NCBI RefSeq assembly: GCF_014200675.1
Contig: NZ_JACHCI010000001.1
Span: forward strand, 248,001-312,000
Length of the DNA stretch: 64,000 bases
Source: Janthinobacterium saanense
GTDB taxonomy: Bacteria > Pseudomonadota > Gammaproteobacteria > Burkholderiales > Burkholderiaceae_D
Reading direction: 5' to 3'
The notes beneath the pieces were generated by a model that worked only from the letters and a program-made list of their open reading frames with translations, made no database searches and was not told the DNA's origin. A program made the position numbers and the translations under genes. Of this stretch, positions 15,899 to 25,097 are shown one piece after another. Position 1 is the first letter of the stretch, and the number at the start of each line of letters is the position of its first letter.

Positions 15899-17324
15899 TG
15901 CTAGCAGAGTAGCCCATCATGGCTTTCGGCTCAAGGTAAGCTTCCAGGCCATAGGTACCGAATTCGCGGCCGATTCCCGATTGCTTGAAGCCGCCGAAGG
16001 GCGCCAGCGGTTCGTCATACAGGCCATTGATGAACACGCGGCCCGCCACCAGTTGCGCCGCCACACGGTTGGCACGCGCCTGGTCGCCCGAGCTGACATA
16101 GGCTTGCAAGCCATACACCGTATCGTTGGCAATCGCGATGGCTTCTTCTTCGCTGTCGTAGCTGATGATGGACAGCACCGGGCCAAAGATCTCTTCCCGT
16201 GCGATGGCCATGTCGTTGCGCACGTTCACAAACACGGTTGGTTTGACGAAATAGCCGTTTTCCAGGCCTGCCGGGTGGCCGGCGCCGCCCGTCAGCAAGG
16301 TCGCGCCTTCCTCTGTACCCAGGGCGATATAGCGCTGGACGCGCGCATATTGGGCGGCGTTGACCAGCGGGCCGATTTGCGTGTCTGCGTTGGCCGGATC
16401 GCCCACTTTCAAGGCATCGACGGCCACCTTGATGCGCTGCTTGATCTCTTCCAGGCGGCTGGCCGGCACGATCAGCCGCGTGCCTGCCAGGCAGGCCTGG
16501 CCACTGTTGAAGGTGAAGGCGGCGACGGCGGTGGGAATGGCGAGGTCCAGGTCGGCATCGTCCAGCAGCACATTCGGCGATTTGCCGCCCAACTCCAAAG
16601 TCACGCGTTTCAGGGTATCGATGGCGCCACGGGCGATGTGCTTGCCGACGGCGGTCGAGCCGGTAAATGAAATCTTGGCGATGTCCGGATGGGCCGTGAT
16701 GGCGTTGCCGACGATTTCGCCGCTGCCATTGACGATGTTGAACAGGCCAGGTGGCAGCTGCGCCGCGTGCAGGCATTCGGCCAGGATCTGGGTCTGGGCG
16801 GCGCTCAATTCGCTCGGTTTGATGACGGCCGTGCTGCCGGCGGCCAGCGCGGTGGCCAGTTTGCTGCAGATAAAACCGTAGCTGGAATTCCACGGCGTGA
16901 TGATGCCGACCACCCCCAGCGGTTCGAGCACCACGCGCGCCGAACCGGCCGTGCGCACGAAATCAAAAGTTTCCAGCAGCTGTTTGGTCTGCAAGAAGCT
17001 GTTGGCAGCGCGCTGCACGCTGGCGCGGCAAAATGCCAGCGTGCCGCCATATTCTTCCACCATCACTTGCACCAGCTCCTCGCTGCGGGCGGCCACGGCT
17101 TCGTGCAGGCGCTGCAAGATCGCCATGCGTTCCTGTTTGCTGGTGCGCGAGTAGGCGACATAAGCGGCCTTGGCGGCGGCGACGGCCGCATCGACGTCGG
17201 CCGCGTCGCCGAGTACCACGCGGGTGGCGAGCTGTCCGGTGGTGGGATTGATCAATTCCTGCTGCTGCGTGCCGTGTGGCGTGAGGAATTGGCCGTTGAT
17301 ATAAATCTGATCGATGGTCTTCAT
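15885..17324 (-). CDS. NAD(P)+-dependent aldehyde dehydrogenase
   Basis: 479 residues, typical of the ALDH superfamily, oxidising an aldehyde to a carboxylate. Cofactor-binding GITPWN-like motif is IITPWNSSYGF; the Rossmann turn is FTGSTAVG (220-227). The general base Glu244 lies in LELGGKSPN and the nucleophile Cys278 in FNSGQACLAGTR. NYIFGPVL-type motif appears as EEIFGPVLSII. The aldehyde is not evident from sequence. GGAG lies upstream of the ATG at 17324. It forms an operon with the AraC gene and is divergent from the Kef-type antiporter, with 170 bp between the starts. Confidence 0.94.
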   Translation of the reverse strand: MKTIDQIYINGQFLTPHGTQQQELINPTTGQLATRVVLGDAADVDAAVAAAKAAYVAYSRTSKQERMAILQRLHEAVAARSEELVQVMVEEYGGTLAFCRASVQRAANSFLQTKQLLETFDFVRTAGSARVVLEPLGVVGIITPWNSSYGFICSKLATALAAGSTAVIKPSELSAAQTQILAECLHAAQLPPGLFNIVNGSGEIVGNAITAHPDIAKISFTGSTAVGKHIARGAIDTLKRVTLELGGKSPNVLLDDADLDLAIPTAVAAFTFNSGQACLAGTRLIVPASRLEEIKQRIKVAVDALKVGDPANADTQIGPLVNAAQYARVQRYIALGTEEGATLLTGGAGHPAGLENGYFVKPTVFVNVRNDMAIAREEIFGPVLSIISYDSEEEAIAIANDTVYGLQAYVSSGDQARANRVAAQLVAGRVFINGLYDEPLAPFGGFKQSGIGREFGTYGLEAYLEPKAMMGYSASNEIY

Positions 17325-17494
17325 GGTCGCTCCGCTAAGGTAGGTTCAGGTAAGTCAGGACTCCATCTTGCACCTGTACGCCTGGCTGGCGGTAGACCAA
17401 TGCTGTGCGAAGATTGCCTGATTCTGCAAATTCTGTGAGCGCCGTCGACTTCAGGCATGATGACGTTTTACATATATTTTCCCGGATTACTCCC

Positions 17495-19333
17495 ATGGAA
17501 CACCACGGCTTTTTAATCAATCTTTTGTTTTACCTGGTCGCCGCCATCGTCATGGTACCGCTGGCCAAACGCCTGGGCATGGGCGCCGTGCTGGGCTATC
17601 TGGTGGCTGGCGTCATTATCGGACCGTGGGGACTGGGCTTGATCAGCAATGTCGACGTCATCCTCGATTTTTCCGAGTTCGGCGTGGTACTGCTGCTGTT
17701 TTTGATCGGCCTGGAGCTGGAACCGAGACGCTTGTGGCTGCTGCGCCGGCCCATCTTCGGCTGGGGCGGGGCGCAGGTGGCAGTCGTCAGCGCAGGCTTG
17801 TGCGCCGCCGCCATGGCCTTAGGCGTGGACTGGCGCACGGCGCTGGTCGGTGCGCTGGGCTTGTCGCTGTCGTCGACCGCCATCGTGCTGGCCACCCTGG
17901 GCGAACGCAAACTGATGTCTACCCCGGCCGGTTCCGCCGGTTTTTCCATCTTGCTGTTCCAGGATGTCGCGGCCATTCCCATGATCGCGCTGGTGCCGCT
18001 ACTGGGCGGCCTGGTCACGCACGCCGGCGAACCGGGCTGGCTGCGCGTGGCCAAGCTGGCCGGCGTGCTGGCGGCGCTGGTGATCGGCGGGCGCTGTTTT
18101 GTGAACCCCATCCTGCGCTTTATCGCCAAGACCGAATTGCGCGAAATCTTCACGGCCTTTGCGCTGCTGCTGGTGATCGCCATCTGCGTGCTGATGGAAT
18201 CGGTGGGGCTGTCGATGGCGCTGGGGACCTTTGTTGCGGGCGTGCTGCTGGCCGATTCCGAATACCGGCATGAGCTGATCAGCGACCTGGAACCGTTCAA
18301 GGGGCTATTACTGGGTCTGTTTTTCATTGCGGTCGGCATGTCCGTCGATTTTGGCGTGCTGCGCGCGCAGCCGCTGTTGATCCTGGCGCTGGTGGCGGGC
18401 CTGCTGGCCATCAAGATCGGCCTGCTGTATGGCTTGTCCAAGCTGTTCGACATTCCCCGTGGCCAGCAGCTGTTCTTTGCGCTGCTGCTGTCGCAGGGCG
18501 GCGAGTTTGCCTTCGTGGTATTCGCCACGGCGGTGGCCGCGCATGTGTTGTCACCCGAGACGGGCGCCGTGCTGGTGGTGGTGGTTACCCTGTCGATGGT
18601 GGCCACGCCCTTGCTGCTGCTGTTGCACGACAAATTCGTGGCGCCCCGCTTGCAAAGCGATAGCAAACGCCGCCCTGACGACCATATCGATGCGCAGGAC
18701 AACCCCATCGTCATCGCCGGTTTCGGGCGTTTCGGCCAGATCATCGGCCGGCTGCTGGCGGCCAACAAGATCGGTGTGACGGTGCTGGACCACGACCCGG
18801 ACCAGATCGATTTGCTGCGCAAATTCGGTTTCAAGGTGTTTTATGGCGATGCCACGCGGGTCGATCTGCTGGTGGCGGCCGGTATTGAAAAGGCGAAGGC
18901 GCTGGTGATCGCCATCGATAATGTCGATGACAGCCTGGCCCTGGTCGACGCCGTGCGGCTGCGGCTACCGCAGCTGACGATACTGGCGCGGGCGCGCAAC
19001 GTCACGCATTACTATGAATTGATGAAGCGCGGTGTGACCCTGATCGAACGCGAAACCTTCGAATCGGCCCTGCTGCTGGGCGAGCAAACCTTGCTGCAGG
19101 TGGGCTATCCAGCCGAGCGGGCGCGCCGCGCCGCCGCCATCTTCCGCGCCCACAACCTGAAAACCCTGCTGGCAGTGGCGCCACACTTCCAGGACCAGCA
19201 AAAAGTACTGTCGATCGCGCATCAGGCACGCGAGGAACTGGAAGACATGTTTGAAGGCGATGCGGCTGCCTATGCTGCCGAGGAAGCGGCGGGGTCGGTA
19301 GCGGAAGCAGCGGGGTCAGACCCTCGGGTCTGA
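17495..19333 (+). CDS. Kef-type monovalent cation:proton antiporter (CPA2) with RCK domain
   Basis: 612 residues. Residues 1-390 are about 12 membrane helices of the Na+/H+ exchanger fold (LGYLVAGVIIGPWGLGLI near the start; ADSEYRHELISDLEPFKGLLLGLFF, split ADSEYRHELI and SDLEPFKGLLLG, in the middle). From residue 403, NPIVIAGFGRFGQIIGRLL starts a Rossmann RCK/TrkA-N domain with GxGxxG. This is the KefB/KefC layout, in which a ligand at the RCK domain gates K+ efflux coupled to H+ entry. ATG 17495 is chosen because the membrane domain begins there. The C-terminus after about residue 590 is low complexity (EEAAGSVAEAAGSDPRV) and is partly encoded by a palindromic repeat. Confidence 0.9.
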   Translation: MEHHGFLINLLFYLVAAIVMVPLAKRLGMGAVLGYLVAGVIIGPWGLGLISNVDVILDFSEFGVVLLLFLIGLELEPRRLWLLRRPIFGWGGAQVAVVSAGLCAAAMALGVDWRTALVGALGLSLSSTAIVLATLGERKLMSTPAGSAGFSILLFQDVAAIPMIALVPLLGGLVTHAGEPGWLRVAKLAGVLAALVIGGRCFVNPILRFIAKTELREIFTAFALLLVIAICVLMESVGLSMALGTFVAGVLLADSEYRHELISDLEPFKGLLLGLFFIAVGMSVDFGVLRAQPLLILALVAGLLAIKIGLLYGLSKLFDIPRGQQLFFALLLSQGGEFAFVVFATAVAAHVLSPETGAVLVVVVTLSMVATPLLLLLHDKFVAPRLQSDSKRRPDDHIDAQDNPIVIAGFGRFGQIIGRLLAANKIGVTVLDHDPDQIDLLRKFGFKVFYGDATRVDLLVAAGIEKAKALVIAIDNVDDSLALVDAVRLRLPQLTILARARNVTHYYELMKRGVTLIERETFESALLLGEQTLLQVGYPAERARRAAAIFRAHNLKTLLAVAPHFQDQQKVLSIAHQAREELEDMFEGDAAAYAAEEAAGSVAEAAGSDPRV

Positions 19334-19337
19334 CCCC
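19312..19337. repeat. Perfect 26-bp palindrome spanning the antiporter stop codon
   Basis: GGGGTCAGACCC-TC-GGGTCTGACCCC is a perfect 12-bp inverted repeat with a 2-base spacer. It encodes the last residues (SDPR) of the antiporter, and its second arm contains the TGA stop (19331-19333). A partial copy of the left arm, GCGGGGTCGG, occurs 20 bp upstream. The form resembles REP-type dispersed elements seen in many proteobacterial genomes. It may also serve as a transcription end between the convergent antiporter and peptidase genes, although no T-run follows. Confidence 0.75.
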
Positions 19338-19371
19338 AGCCTTTGCTGTTGGGGCTAATAATGGAGGAAAC

Positions 19372-21279
19372 TTACTTGCCCCGCTTGCTCTCAATCGCTT
19401 CGATCTGGTCCATGATGCTGTTCATGCGCGCCGCCAGGGCCTGGTATGGTTTTGGCGAGGCCAGGTCGACGCCGGCTGCCTTCACCAGGTCATACGGGTA
19501 GGCCGAGCCGCCCGAGCTGAGCATTTTCAGGTAGGCCGCCAGCGCGCCTGGTTCCTTGGCCAGGATGCGCTGCGAGAATTCCTGCGCCGCCGCGATCGAG
19601 GTGGCGTACTGGAACACATAGAAGGCATTGTAGAAGTGCGGAATATAAGCCCATTCCACCGTGTACAGCGGGTCGACTTTCATCACGCCCTGCGCTTCAC
19701 CGTGGTAGCGCTTGAGGATGCCGCCATAGATGCTGGAGATTTCCTCGCCCGTCAGTGCTTCACCCTTGTCTACCTTGGCGTGGATGGCAGCTTCGAATTC
19801 GGCCAGCATGGCCTGGCGGAAGTAGGTGCCGCGCAAGCCTTCCAGCGCCGCGCCCAGGTACAGCAAACGCTCGTCGTCATTCTTTGCCTGCTTCAGGCGC
19901 TCGTCCAGCAGCAGCGCTTCATTGGTGGTCGAGGCGATTTCCGCCACGAAGGTGCTGTAGGACGCGTAGATCGCTGGCTGCGCCTTGTTGGCCAGCACCG
20001 AGTGCATGGCGTGGCCCCATTCGTGGGCCAGGGTGGTGGCCGATTCATAGTTGCCCGTGTAATTGAGCAGCACATACGGGTGGACGTCATACGCTTCGCC
20101 TATCATGTGCGCGCCCGAAGTCTTGCGCGGACGCGGATAAGCATCCATCCAGCGCGCATTGACGGCAGCATTCAGGGTTTTCACGTAGTCCGGTCCCAGC
20201 GGCGCCACGGCGTCCAGCATCATCTTCTTGCCATCGGCCAGCGGGAAGGTCTGGTCGCTGTGCAGCAGCGGTGGGTACAGGTCGTAATACGCCAGGTCCT
20301 TGATGCCCAGCATGCGCGCGCGCAGTTTCAGGTAGCGGTGCAGGGTCGGCAGGTTGGCATTGGTTTGCGCGATCAGGGTCTGGTAGACGGCCGGTGGCAA
20401 ATGGTCGCCATCGAGCGCCGCCGTTTGCGAGTCAGGGTAATGGTGGACCTTGGCATAGGCGGCGTCGCTTTTCAGCTGGCCGTACAGGGTTTCGCCAAAA
20501 GTACGTTCGAATTCTTTCCACTTGCCCCAGAAAGCATCGAACACCAGCTTGCGGTCGGCGCGGTTGCCCTGTTCGCGGTATTGCGTGTAGGCAGCTTGAT
20601 CGAGTTTAACTTTAGTGCCGTCGGACAAGGTCACCGTCGGCCAGGGGATTTCCGAGCTGGATAAAGTCTGGTAGATGGAACCGGCCGAGCCCGTCGCCAG
20701 GCCAAATTGCGAGATCAGCTGCTCGCCAGCGGCGTCCAGGGTGTGCGGCGCATTGCGCAAGATGTTGTCCAGCTGGAAGCGGTATAGCTGCAAGCCCTTG
20801 TCCTGGGCCAGCATGGCCTGGATGCGCTTGGCGCCGACGGCGAGGATTTCCGGCTGTATGAAGGCAGCGGCCTGGCCGAATTCATTGTTCATCAAGGCGG
20901 CGCGCTGGTTCAGCTGGTTGCCCGTGTTGTCGCCCGTATCCTGGTCATAGTATTGCGAAGCGTACACATTCAAGAGGTTGATACGCTTGCGCGCATCCGC
21001 ATACAGGTCGAGCGCGCTTTTCAAACGGGCCGATGAGGCGCCCAGCTGTCCCTTGTACCCGGCCAGTTGCTTGAGCTGCGCCGACAGTTTGGTAGAGTCG
21101 GCGTCGAAATCGGCCTGGCTTTTATACAGCTCGCTCAAGTCCCAGCGGTCGGCCGGCTGCTCTATCGCTACGGGGGCGGTGGCGGGCGCGGGCGAAGGTG
21201 CAGCAGCGAAGGCCGAGGAAATGGCCAGGCTGAGTGCCAGCATGGTAAACAAGGGGCGCTTGAGTGCGGATGACGTCAT
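19372..21279 (-). CDS. pepF: M3-family oligoendopeptidase F-like peptidase, exported
   Basis: 635-residue zinc metallopeptidase. The N-terminus (MTSSALKRPLFTMLALSLA, then ISSAFAAA) is a Sec signal, so the enzyme should act in the periplasm, unlike cytoplasmic PepF. The zinc site HEWGH is at 419-423 in TLAHEWGHAMHSVL, with the third ligand Glu in STTNEALLL downstream. The upstream WDLSELYKSQADFDADS is the usual start of the oligoendopeptidase domain. It is convergent with the antiporter gene, with only 38 bp between stops, and is a single gene unit. It should degrade short peptides, adding to the other secreted peptidases in the window. Confidence 0.92.
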   Translation of the reverse strand: MTSSALKRPLFTMLALSLAISSAFAAAPSPAPATAPVAIEQPADRWDLSELYKSQADFDADSTKLSAQLKQLAGYKGQLGASSARLKSALDLYADARKRINLLNVYASQYYDQDTGDNTGNQLNQRAALMNNEFGQAAAFIQPEILAVGAKRIQAMLAQDKGLQLYRFQLDNILRNAPHTLDAAGEQLISQFGLATGSAGSIYQTLSSSEIPWPTVTLSDGTKVKLDQAAYTQYREQGNRADRKLVFDAFWGKWKEFERTFGETLYGQLKSDAAYAKVHHYPDSQTAALDGDHLPPAVYQTLIAQTNANLPTLHRYLKLRARMLGIKDLAYYDLYPPLLHSDQTFPLADGKKMMLDAVAPLGPDYVKTLNAAVNARWMDAYPRPRKTSGAHMIGEAYDVHPYVLLNYTGNYESATTLAHEWGHAMHSVLANKAQPAIYASYSTFVAEIASTTNEALLLDERLKQAKNDDERLLYLGAALEGLRGTYFRQAMLAEFEAAIHAKVDKGEALTGEEISSIYGGILKRYHGEAQGVMKVDPLYTVEWAYIPHFYNAFYVFQYATSIAAAQEFSQRILAKEPGALAAYLKMLSSGGSAYPYDLVKAAGVDLASPKPYQALAARMNSIMDQIEAIESKRGK

Positions 21280-21403
21280 GGATGTTCCAGTCAGGTTATC
21301 GGAAGGATATTAGCGGTCCGCGGGGCAGGGATGCGTGCGGCAGGCTGCACCGGCAGAGCTACTGACGGTACATCAAACGAGGGAAAATGTGCTGCGGAAA
21401 TGA

Positions 21404-21428
21404 CGCCGCCACCAGGACGGTGGCGGCG
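21404..21428 (-). terminator. GC-rich hairpin after ttcA
   Basis: CGCCGCCACC-AGGAC-GGTGGCGGCG is a perfect 10-bp stem 39 bp beyond the ttcA stop on the reverse strand. The T-run on that strand is weak (TCATTTCC), so it may act with Rho or only stabilise the 3' end. Confidence 0.5.
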
Positions 21429-21466
21429 AAACAACAGAGATGATGCGTTAGACGATGCGTCCGTTA

Positions 21467-22465
21467 TCAGTCCGTTATTGATTGCAAGCTAATCGTCGCA
21501 CCGAACGGACTCGGCGTTGCACACGGCTCTTCATCGAAGGCGATATCGCCCAGCGGGCTGGCCACGCCATCGGCCTTCAAATCCTTGAAGCCGTGCAGTT
21601 TCGGGTCCATCAGGTGTGAGGGCGCCACATTGGCCAGGGACGAGAAGATGCTTTCCACGCGGCCAGGGAATTTCTTGTCCCAGTCGCGCATCATGGCCTT
21701 GATCTGCTTGCGCTGCAGGTTTTCCTGCGAACCGCACAGGTCGCATGGAATGATGGGGAAGCCTTTGACTTCCGCATAACGCAGCGTATCGGCTTCCTTC
21801 ACATAGGCCATCGGGCGGATGACGATGTGCTTGCCGTCATCCGATTGCAGCTTGGCCGGCATGCCTTTCAGTTTTCCACCGAAGAACATATTCAGGAAGA
21901 AAGTTTCCAAAATATCATCGCGGTGATGGCCCAGGGCGATCTTGGTCGCGCCCAGTTCATCGGCCACGCGGTACAAAATGCCACGGCGCAGACGCGAGCA
22001 TAGCGAGCAGGTAGTCTTGCCTTCCGGGATCAAGCGCTTGACGATGCTGTAGGTATCCTGGTTTTCGATGTGGAAAGCCACGCCCAGTTCCGTCAGGTAG
22101 GCCGGCAGGATTTCCGGCGGGAAGTTCGGCTGCTTCTGGTCCAGGTTGACGGCGACGATATCGAAATGGATAGGCGCGCGCTCGCGCAAGGTCATCAGGA
22201 TGTCCAGCAGGGCGTAGCTATCCTTGCCGCCCGACAAGCACACCATCACCTTGTCGCCTTCTTCTATCATATTGAAGTCGCCGATGGCCTGGCCCACCAG
22301 GCGGCACAAGCGCTTGTGCAGCTTGTTGTTTTCCAGGGCGATCTTTTCCGCCTTTTTCTTGGCGGCCTGCTGCGCTTCCGGGTTGGCCGGGATGGCGACG
22401 GCCGTTTCGACTGCTTCTACCGTCGCTACTTGATCGAGTACGGCGCTGTTGTTCATATCGTTCAT
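21467..22465 (-). CDS. ttcA: tRNA 2-thiocytidine biosynthesis protein TtcA
   Basis: Fe-S enzyme that thiolates cytidine 32 of certain tRNAs. The 332-residue product has the PP-loop SGGKDS at 78-83, which binds ATP, and Cys153/Cys156 in [11 protein letters not shown], the cluster-binding pair. A further CDLCG motif lies downstream. The N-terminal 45 residues, rich in Ala/Val/Glu, extend beyond the core and are variable. Its ATG overlaps the folB stop as ATGA, so it is translated by coupling as the last gene of the SDR-folB-ttcA operon. A second in-frame ATG three codons later is possible. Confidence 0.96.
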   Translation of the reverse strand: MNDMNNSAVLDQVATVEAVETAVAIPANPEAQQAAKKKAEKIALENNKLHKRLCRLVGQAIGDFNMIEEGDKVMVCLSGGKDSYALLDILMTLRERAPIHFDIVAVNLDQKQPNFPPEILPAYLTELGVAFHIENQDTYSIVKRLIPEGKTTCSLCSRLRRGILYRVADELGATKIALGHHRDDILETFFLNMFFGGKLKGMPAKLQSDDGKHIVIRPMAYVKEADTLRYAEVKGFPIIPCDLCGSQENLQRKQIKAMMRDWDKKFPGRVESIFSSLANVAPSHLMDPKLHGFKDLKADGVASPLGDIAFDEEPCATPSPFGATISLQSITD

Positions 22466-22860
22466 ACATCATCCTTGATTTGGAATACTTCCACGCCCAC
22501 GCCTTCGCAGTCGGGATAGACGTCCGGTTTCATGCTCGAGACGCGTGCGGCGCGTACGCGCGGGTGGGCCAGCATGGCGGCCAGCACGTCGTCGACCAGG
22601 CTTTCCTGCAATTGCACATGGCCTTGCGCCATGCGCTTGGCGATGGTTTCACGCATGAAGTCGTAATCGACCACTTCTTCCAGCTGGTCATCTTTCGGCG
22701 TCGACAGGGCCAGCGGAATGTACAGGTCGACGTTGATGAGGACGCGCTGCTCGCCCTTTTTCTCGAAGTCGTAGACACCGATATTGATGAGAACCTCGTA
22801 ATTGCGCAGGAACAGCCGGCGGCAGTCAAGCAGGCGGGGGTGAGACAGGGCGGACGACAT
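22462..22860 (-). CDS. folB: Dihydroneopterin aldolase
   Basis: 132 residues; cleaves 7,8-dihydroneopterin to 6-hydroxymethyl-dihydropterin and glycolaldehyde in folate synthesis. Recognisable parts are [20 protein letters not shown], near the start, the segment [12 protein letters not shown], which contributes to pterin binding, and a late [19 protein letters not shown]. It follows the pteridine reductase-like gene after 70 bp and overlaps ttcA by 4 bp. Confidence 0.92.
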   Translation of the reverse strand: MSSALSHPRLLDCRRLFLRNYEVLINIGVYDFEKKGEQRVLINVDLYIPLALSTPKDDQLEEVVDYDFMRETIAKRMAQGHVQLQESLVDDVLAAMLAHPRVRAARVSSMKPDVYPDCEGVGVEVFQIKDDV

Positions 22861-22930
22861 AGTTTTACCTTTTAGGGGATGCTTTAATACTAATGTTTTA
22901 TAAGTGTTCGGTATGGCTGCTGCTGATTCT

Positions 22931-23719
22931 TTATTTGGCCAGGAACATCACGTCGCGCGGCAGGCCGATCAAGTGCTGGCCGCCATCGACCAGCAAGGTG
23001 GTGCCCGTCAGTGCGCGCGCGCCAGCCACATAACAGACGCTGTCAGCAATATCCTGCGGCGTGCTGGAACGGCCCAGCGGCGTATTTTCGTGCGCCGTGG
23101 CAAAGTTTGCTTCTGTTTGCTCGCCGGAAACCATGGTGATGCCGGGCGCGATACCAACCACGCGCACCTTGGGCGCCAGCGCCTGGGCCAGCATGGTGGT
23201 CGCCGATAACAGCGCCGCCTTGGATAATGTGTAGGACAAAAAATCAGGATTGAGATTGTACAGTTTTTGGTCCAGCAAGTTGATGACAACCGCCTGCCCG
23301 CCTTCCGGCGTTGCCTGATATAAAGCTTGTGCCAGCAGTACGGGCGCGGCCAGATTGGCGTGCATATGGGCGTCCAGCGCGGCGACGGAGAAATCGGCGG
23401 CGTTGTCGTATTCAAACAACGATGCATTGTTGACCACGCAGCTGACGGGGCCCAATACGGCTTGCGCCTGCGGCAGCAGCTGGCGCACGGCGCTTTCCTG
23501 CGCCAGGTCGCAGGGGAAAGCGTGGGCGCGCCGGCCCAGCGCGGTAATTTCCGCCACCAGCGTCAGGGCTTCTTCGCGTGACGCGCGGTAATGCACGGCG
23601 ATATCCCAGCCGTCGCGCGCCAGGCCCAGTGCGATGGCGCGGCCGATGCGGCGCGCCGCGCCCGTGACGAGGGCCACGCGCGGGGTGCTGGCTAAGGGCG
23701 TTGTGCTTGCTTGATTCAT
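22931..23719 (-). CDS. Pteridine reductase-like short-chain dehydrogenase
   Basis: 262 residues. The cofactor motif is TGAARRIG (19-26), the TGX3RXG form that marks pteridine reductases instead of the usual TGX3GXG. The catalytic set matches PTR1/FolM-type enzymes: Asp150 (NLLDQ), Tyr163 and Lys167 (YTLSK), spaced 13 and 4 residues apart; the usual catalytic Ser is absent. VNNAS is the NNAG-like motif. It is the first gene of an operon with folB, so NADPH-dependent reduction of a dihydropterin or dihydrofolate is the most likely job. That substrate is inference from motif and context. It is divergent from the MidA-like gene. Confidence 0.88.
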   Translation of the reverse strand: MNQASTTPLASTPRVALVTGAARRIGRAIALGLARDGWDIAVHYRASREEALTLVAEITALGRRAHAFPCDLAQESAVRQLLPQAQAVLGPVSCVVNNASLFEYDNAADFSVAALDAHMHANLAAPVLLAQALYQATPEGGQAVVINLLDQKLYNLNPDFLSYTLSKAALLSATTMLAQALAPKVRVVGIAPGITMVSGEQTEANFATAHENTPLGRSSTPQDIADSVCYVAGARALTGTTLLVDGGQHLIGLPRDVMFLAK

Positions 23720-23795
23720 GTCTTTGCTATGGTTGAGAGTGAGGTGTACGGCCCATGACTGGCGGCAAGCGCCGCCGATTCGCTACAATGCCGGA

Positions 23796-24947
23796 ATGTC
23801 CCTACCCGAACCCGATAGCGACGCGCTGGCCGCGTCCCATGCCTTGCAGCACCTGATTGCCGCTGAAATCGCGCGCAATGACGGCGCCATTCCCTTTGTC
23901 CGCTTCATGGAGCTGGCGCTGTATGCGCCCGACCTGGGCTATTACAGCGGCGGCGCCGCGAAGCTGGGCAAGGATGGCGATTTTACAACCGCGCCGGAAA
24001 TCTCACCGCTGTTCGGCGCCAGCCTGGCCCATGTGGCAGCCGCTATTATGGCGCAAACGGCCCCGCGCATCCTCGAATTCGGCGCCGGCACAGGCAAGCT
24101 GGCCTTCGATATCCTGACGGAAGCAGCCAGCGCCGGCATCGTTGTCGAGCAATATGCCATCGTCGAATTGTCCGGTGAATTGCGTGCGCGCCAGGAACTG
24201 GCCCTGGCGGCGTTCCCGCAAGTGGTGTGGCTCGATGGTTTCCCTGAGTCATTTGAAGGCGCCGTGTTCGGCAATGAAGTGCTCGACGCCATGCCCGTCA
24301 ACCTGATCAGCAAGACGCCCGACGGCTGGTGCGAGCTCGATGTCGGCATCGCCGATGGCAAGTTCGTCTGGATCGAACGGCTGGCCGATGCCGAGGTGGC
24401 GGCGCAGATCGCCAGCCAGGTGCCCGAGGCGGATGACTTGCCGGTCGGCTATGTCAGCGAAATCCACGGTGTCGCCTGCGGCTTCATGCGTTCGCTGGCG
24501 CGCATGCTGACGAATGGCAAGGGCGGCGCGGCCGTGCTGTTCGACTATGGTTTCCCGGCCCACGAGTATTATTTTGTCCAGCGCGCCACCGGTACCCTGA
24601 TGTGCCATTACCGCCACCATGCCCACGCGGAACCGTTTTATCTGCCCGGCTTGCAGGATATTACCGCCCACGTCGATTTCACGGCCATGGCCGTGGCGGC
24701 GCAGGAAGCGGGCCTCGATGTGCTCAGTTATATGAGCCAGGCGGCCTTCCTGCTGGGCGCTGGCATCGGCGACTTGTTGCTGCGCAGCGATCCGCTCAAG
24801 GTGCAGACGTATTTGCCGCAGGCGAGCGCCGTGCAAAAACTGCTGTCGCCTGCCGAGATGGGCGAGCTGTTCAAGGTGCTGGTGGTGGGCCATCAGGTGG
24901 AATTGCCAGACAGCTTGTTGTCGGGCGACCGTTCCCACCGCTTGTAA
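23796..24947 (+). CDS. MidA/NDUFAF7-type SAM-dependent methyltransferase
   Basis: 383 residues. The SAM-binding motif is ILEFGAGTGKLAFDIL (residues 92-107), and the N-terminus has IPFVRFMELALYAPDLGYY, characteristic of the family. Other family segments are GNEVLDAMPV and VLFDYGFPAHEYY. The mitochondrial relative NDUFAF7 methylates an arginine of a complex I subunit; the bacterial substrate is not established. The ATG at 23796 is chosen because homology begins there; starting at 23718 would run into the divergent SDR start. This leaves a 76-bp divergent promoter region. Confidence 0.9.
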   Translation: MSLPEPDSDALAASHALQHLIAAEIARNDGAIPFVRFMELALYAPDLGYYSGGAAKLGKDGDFTTAPEISPLFGASLAHVAAAIMAQTAPRILEFGAGTGKLAFDILTEAASAGIVVEQYAIVELSGELRARQELALAAFPQVVWLDGFPESFEGAVFGNEVLDAMPVNLISKTPDGWCELDVGIADGKFVWIERLADAEVAAQIASQVPEADDLPVGYVSEIHGVACGFMRSLARMLTNGKGGAAVLFDYGFPAHEYYFVQRATGTLMCHYRHHAHAEPFYLPGLQDITAHVDFTAMAVAAQEAGLDVLSYMSQAAFLLGAGIGDLLLRSDPLKVQTYLPQASAVQKLLSPAEMGELFKVLVVGHQVELPDSLLSGDRSHRL

Positions 24948-25097
24948 GCCGATCAGCAGGGCAGGGGGCGGCCCAGCCCAGTCCTGCATTTTCGCTGGCC
25001 CAGGCGGTTATTGTCTTGTCATTTCGTATATGATGCTTGATACAGCACGGTTTCCATGCATCAGCACCCGTCGCCGCACCGATTTCAAGATAAAACG

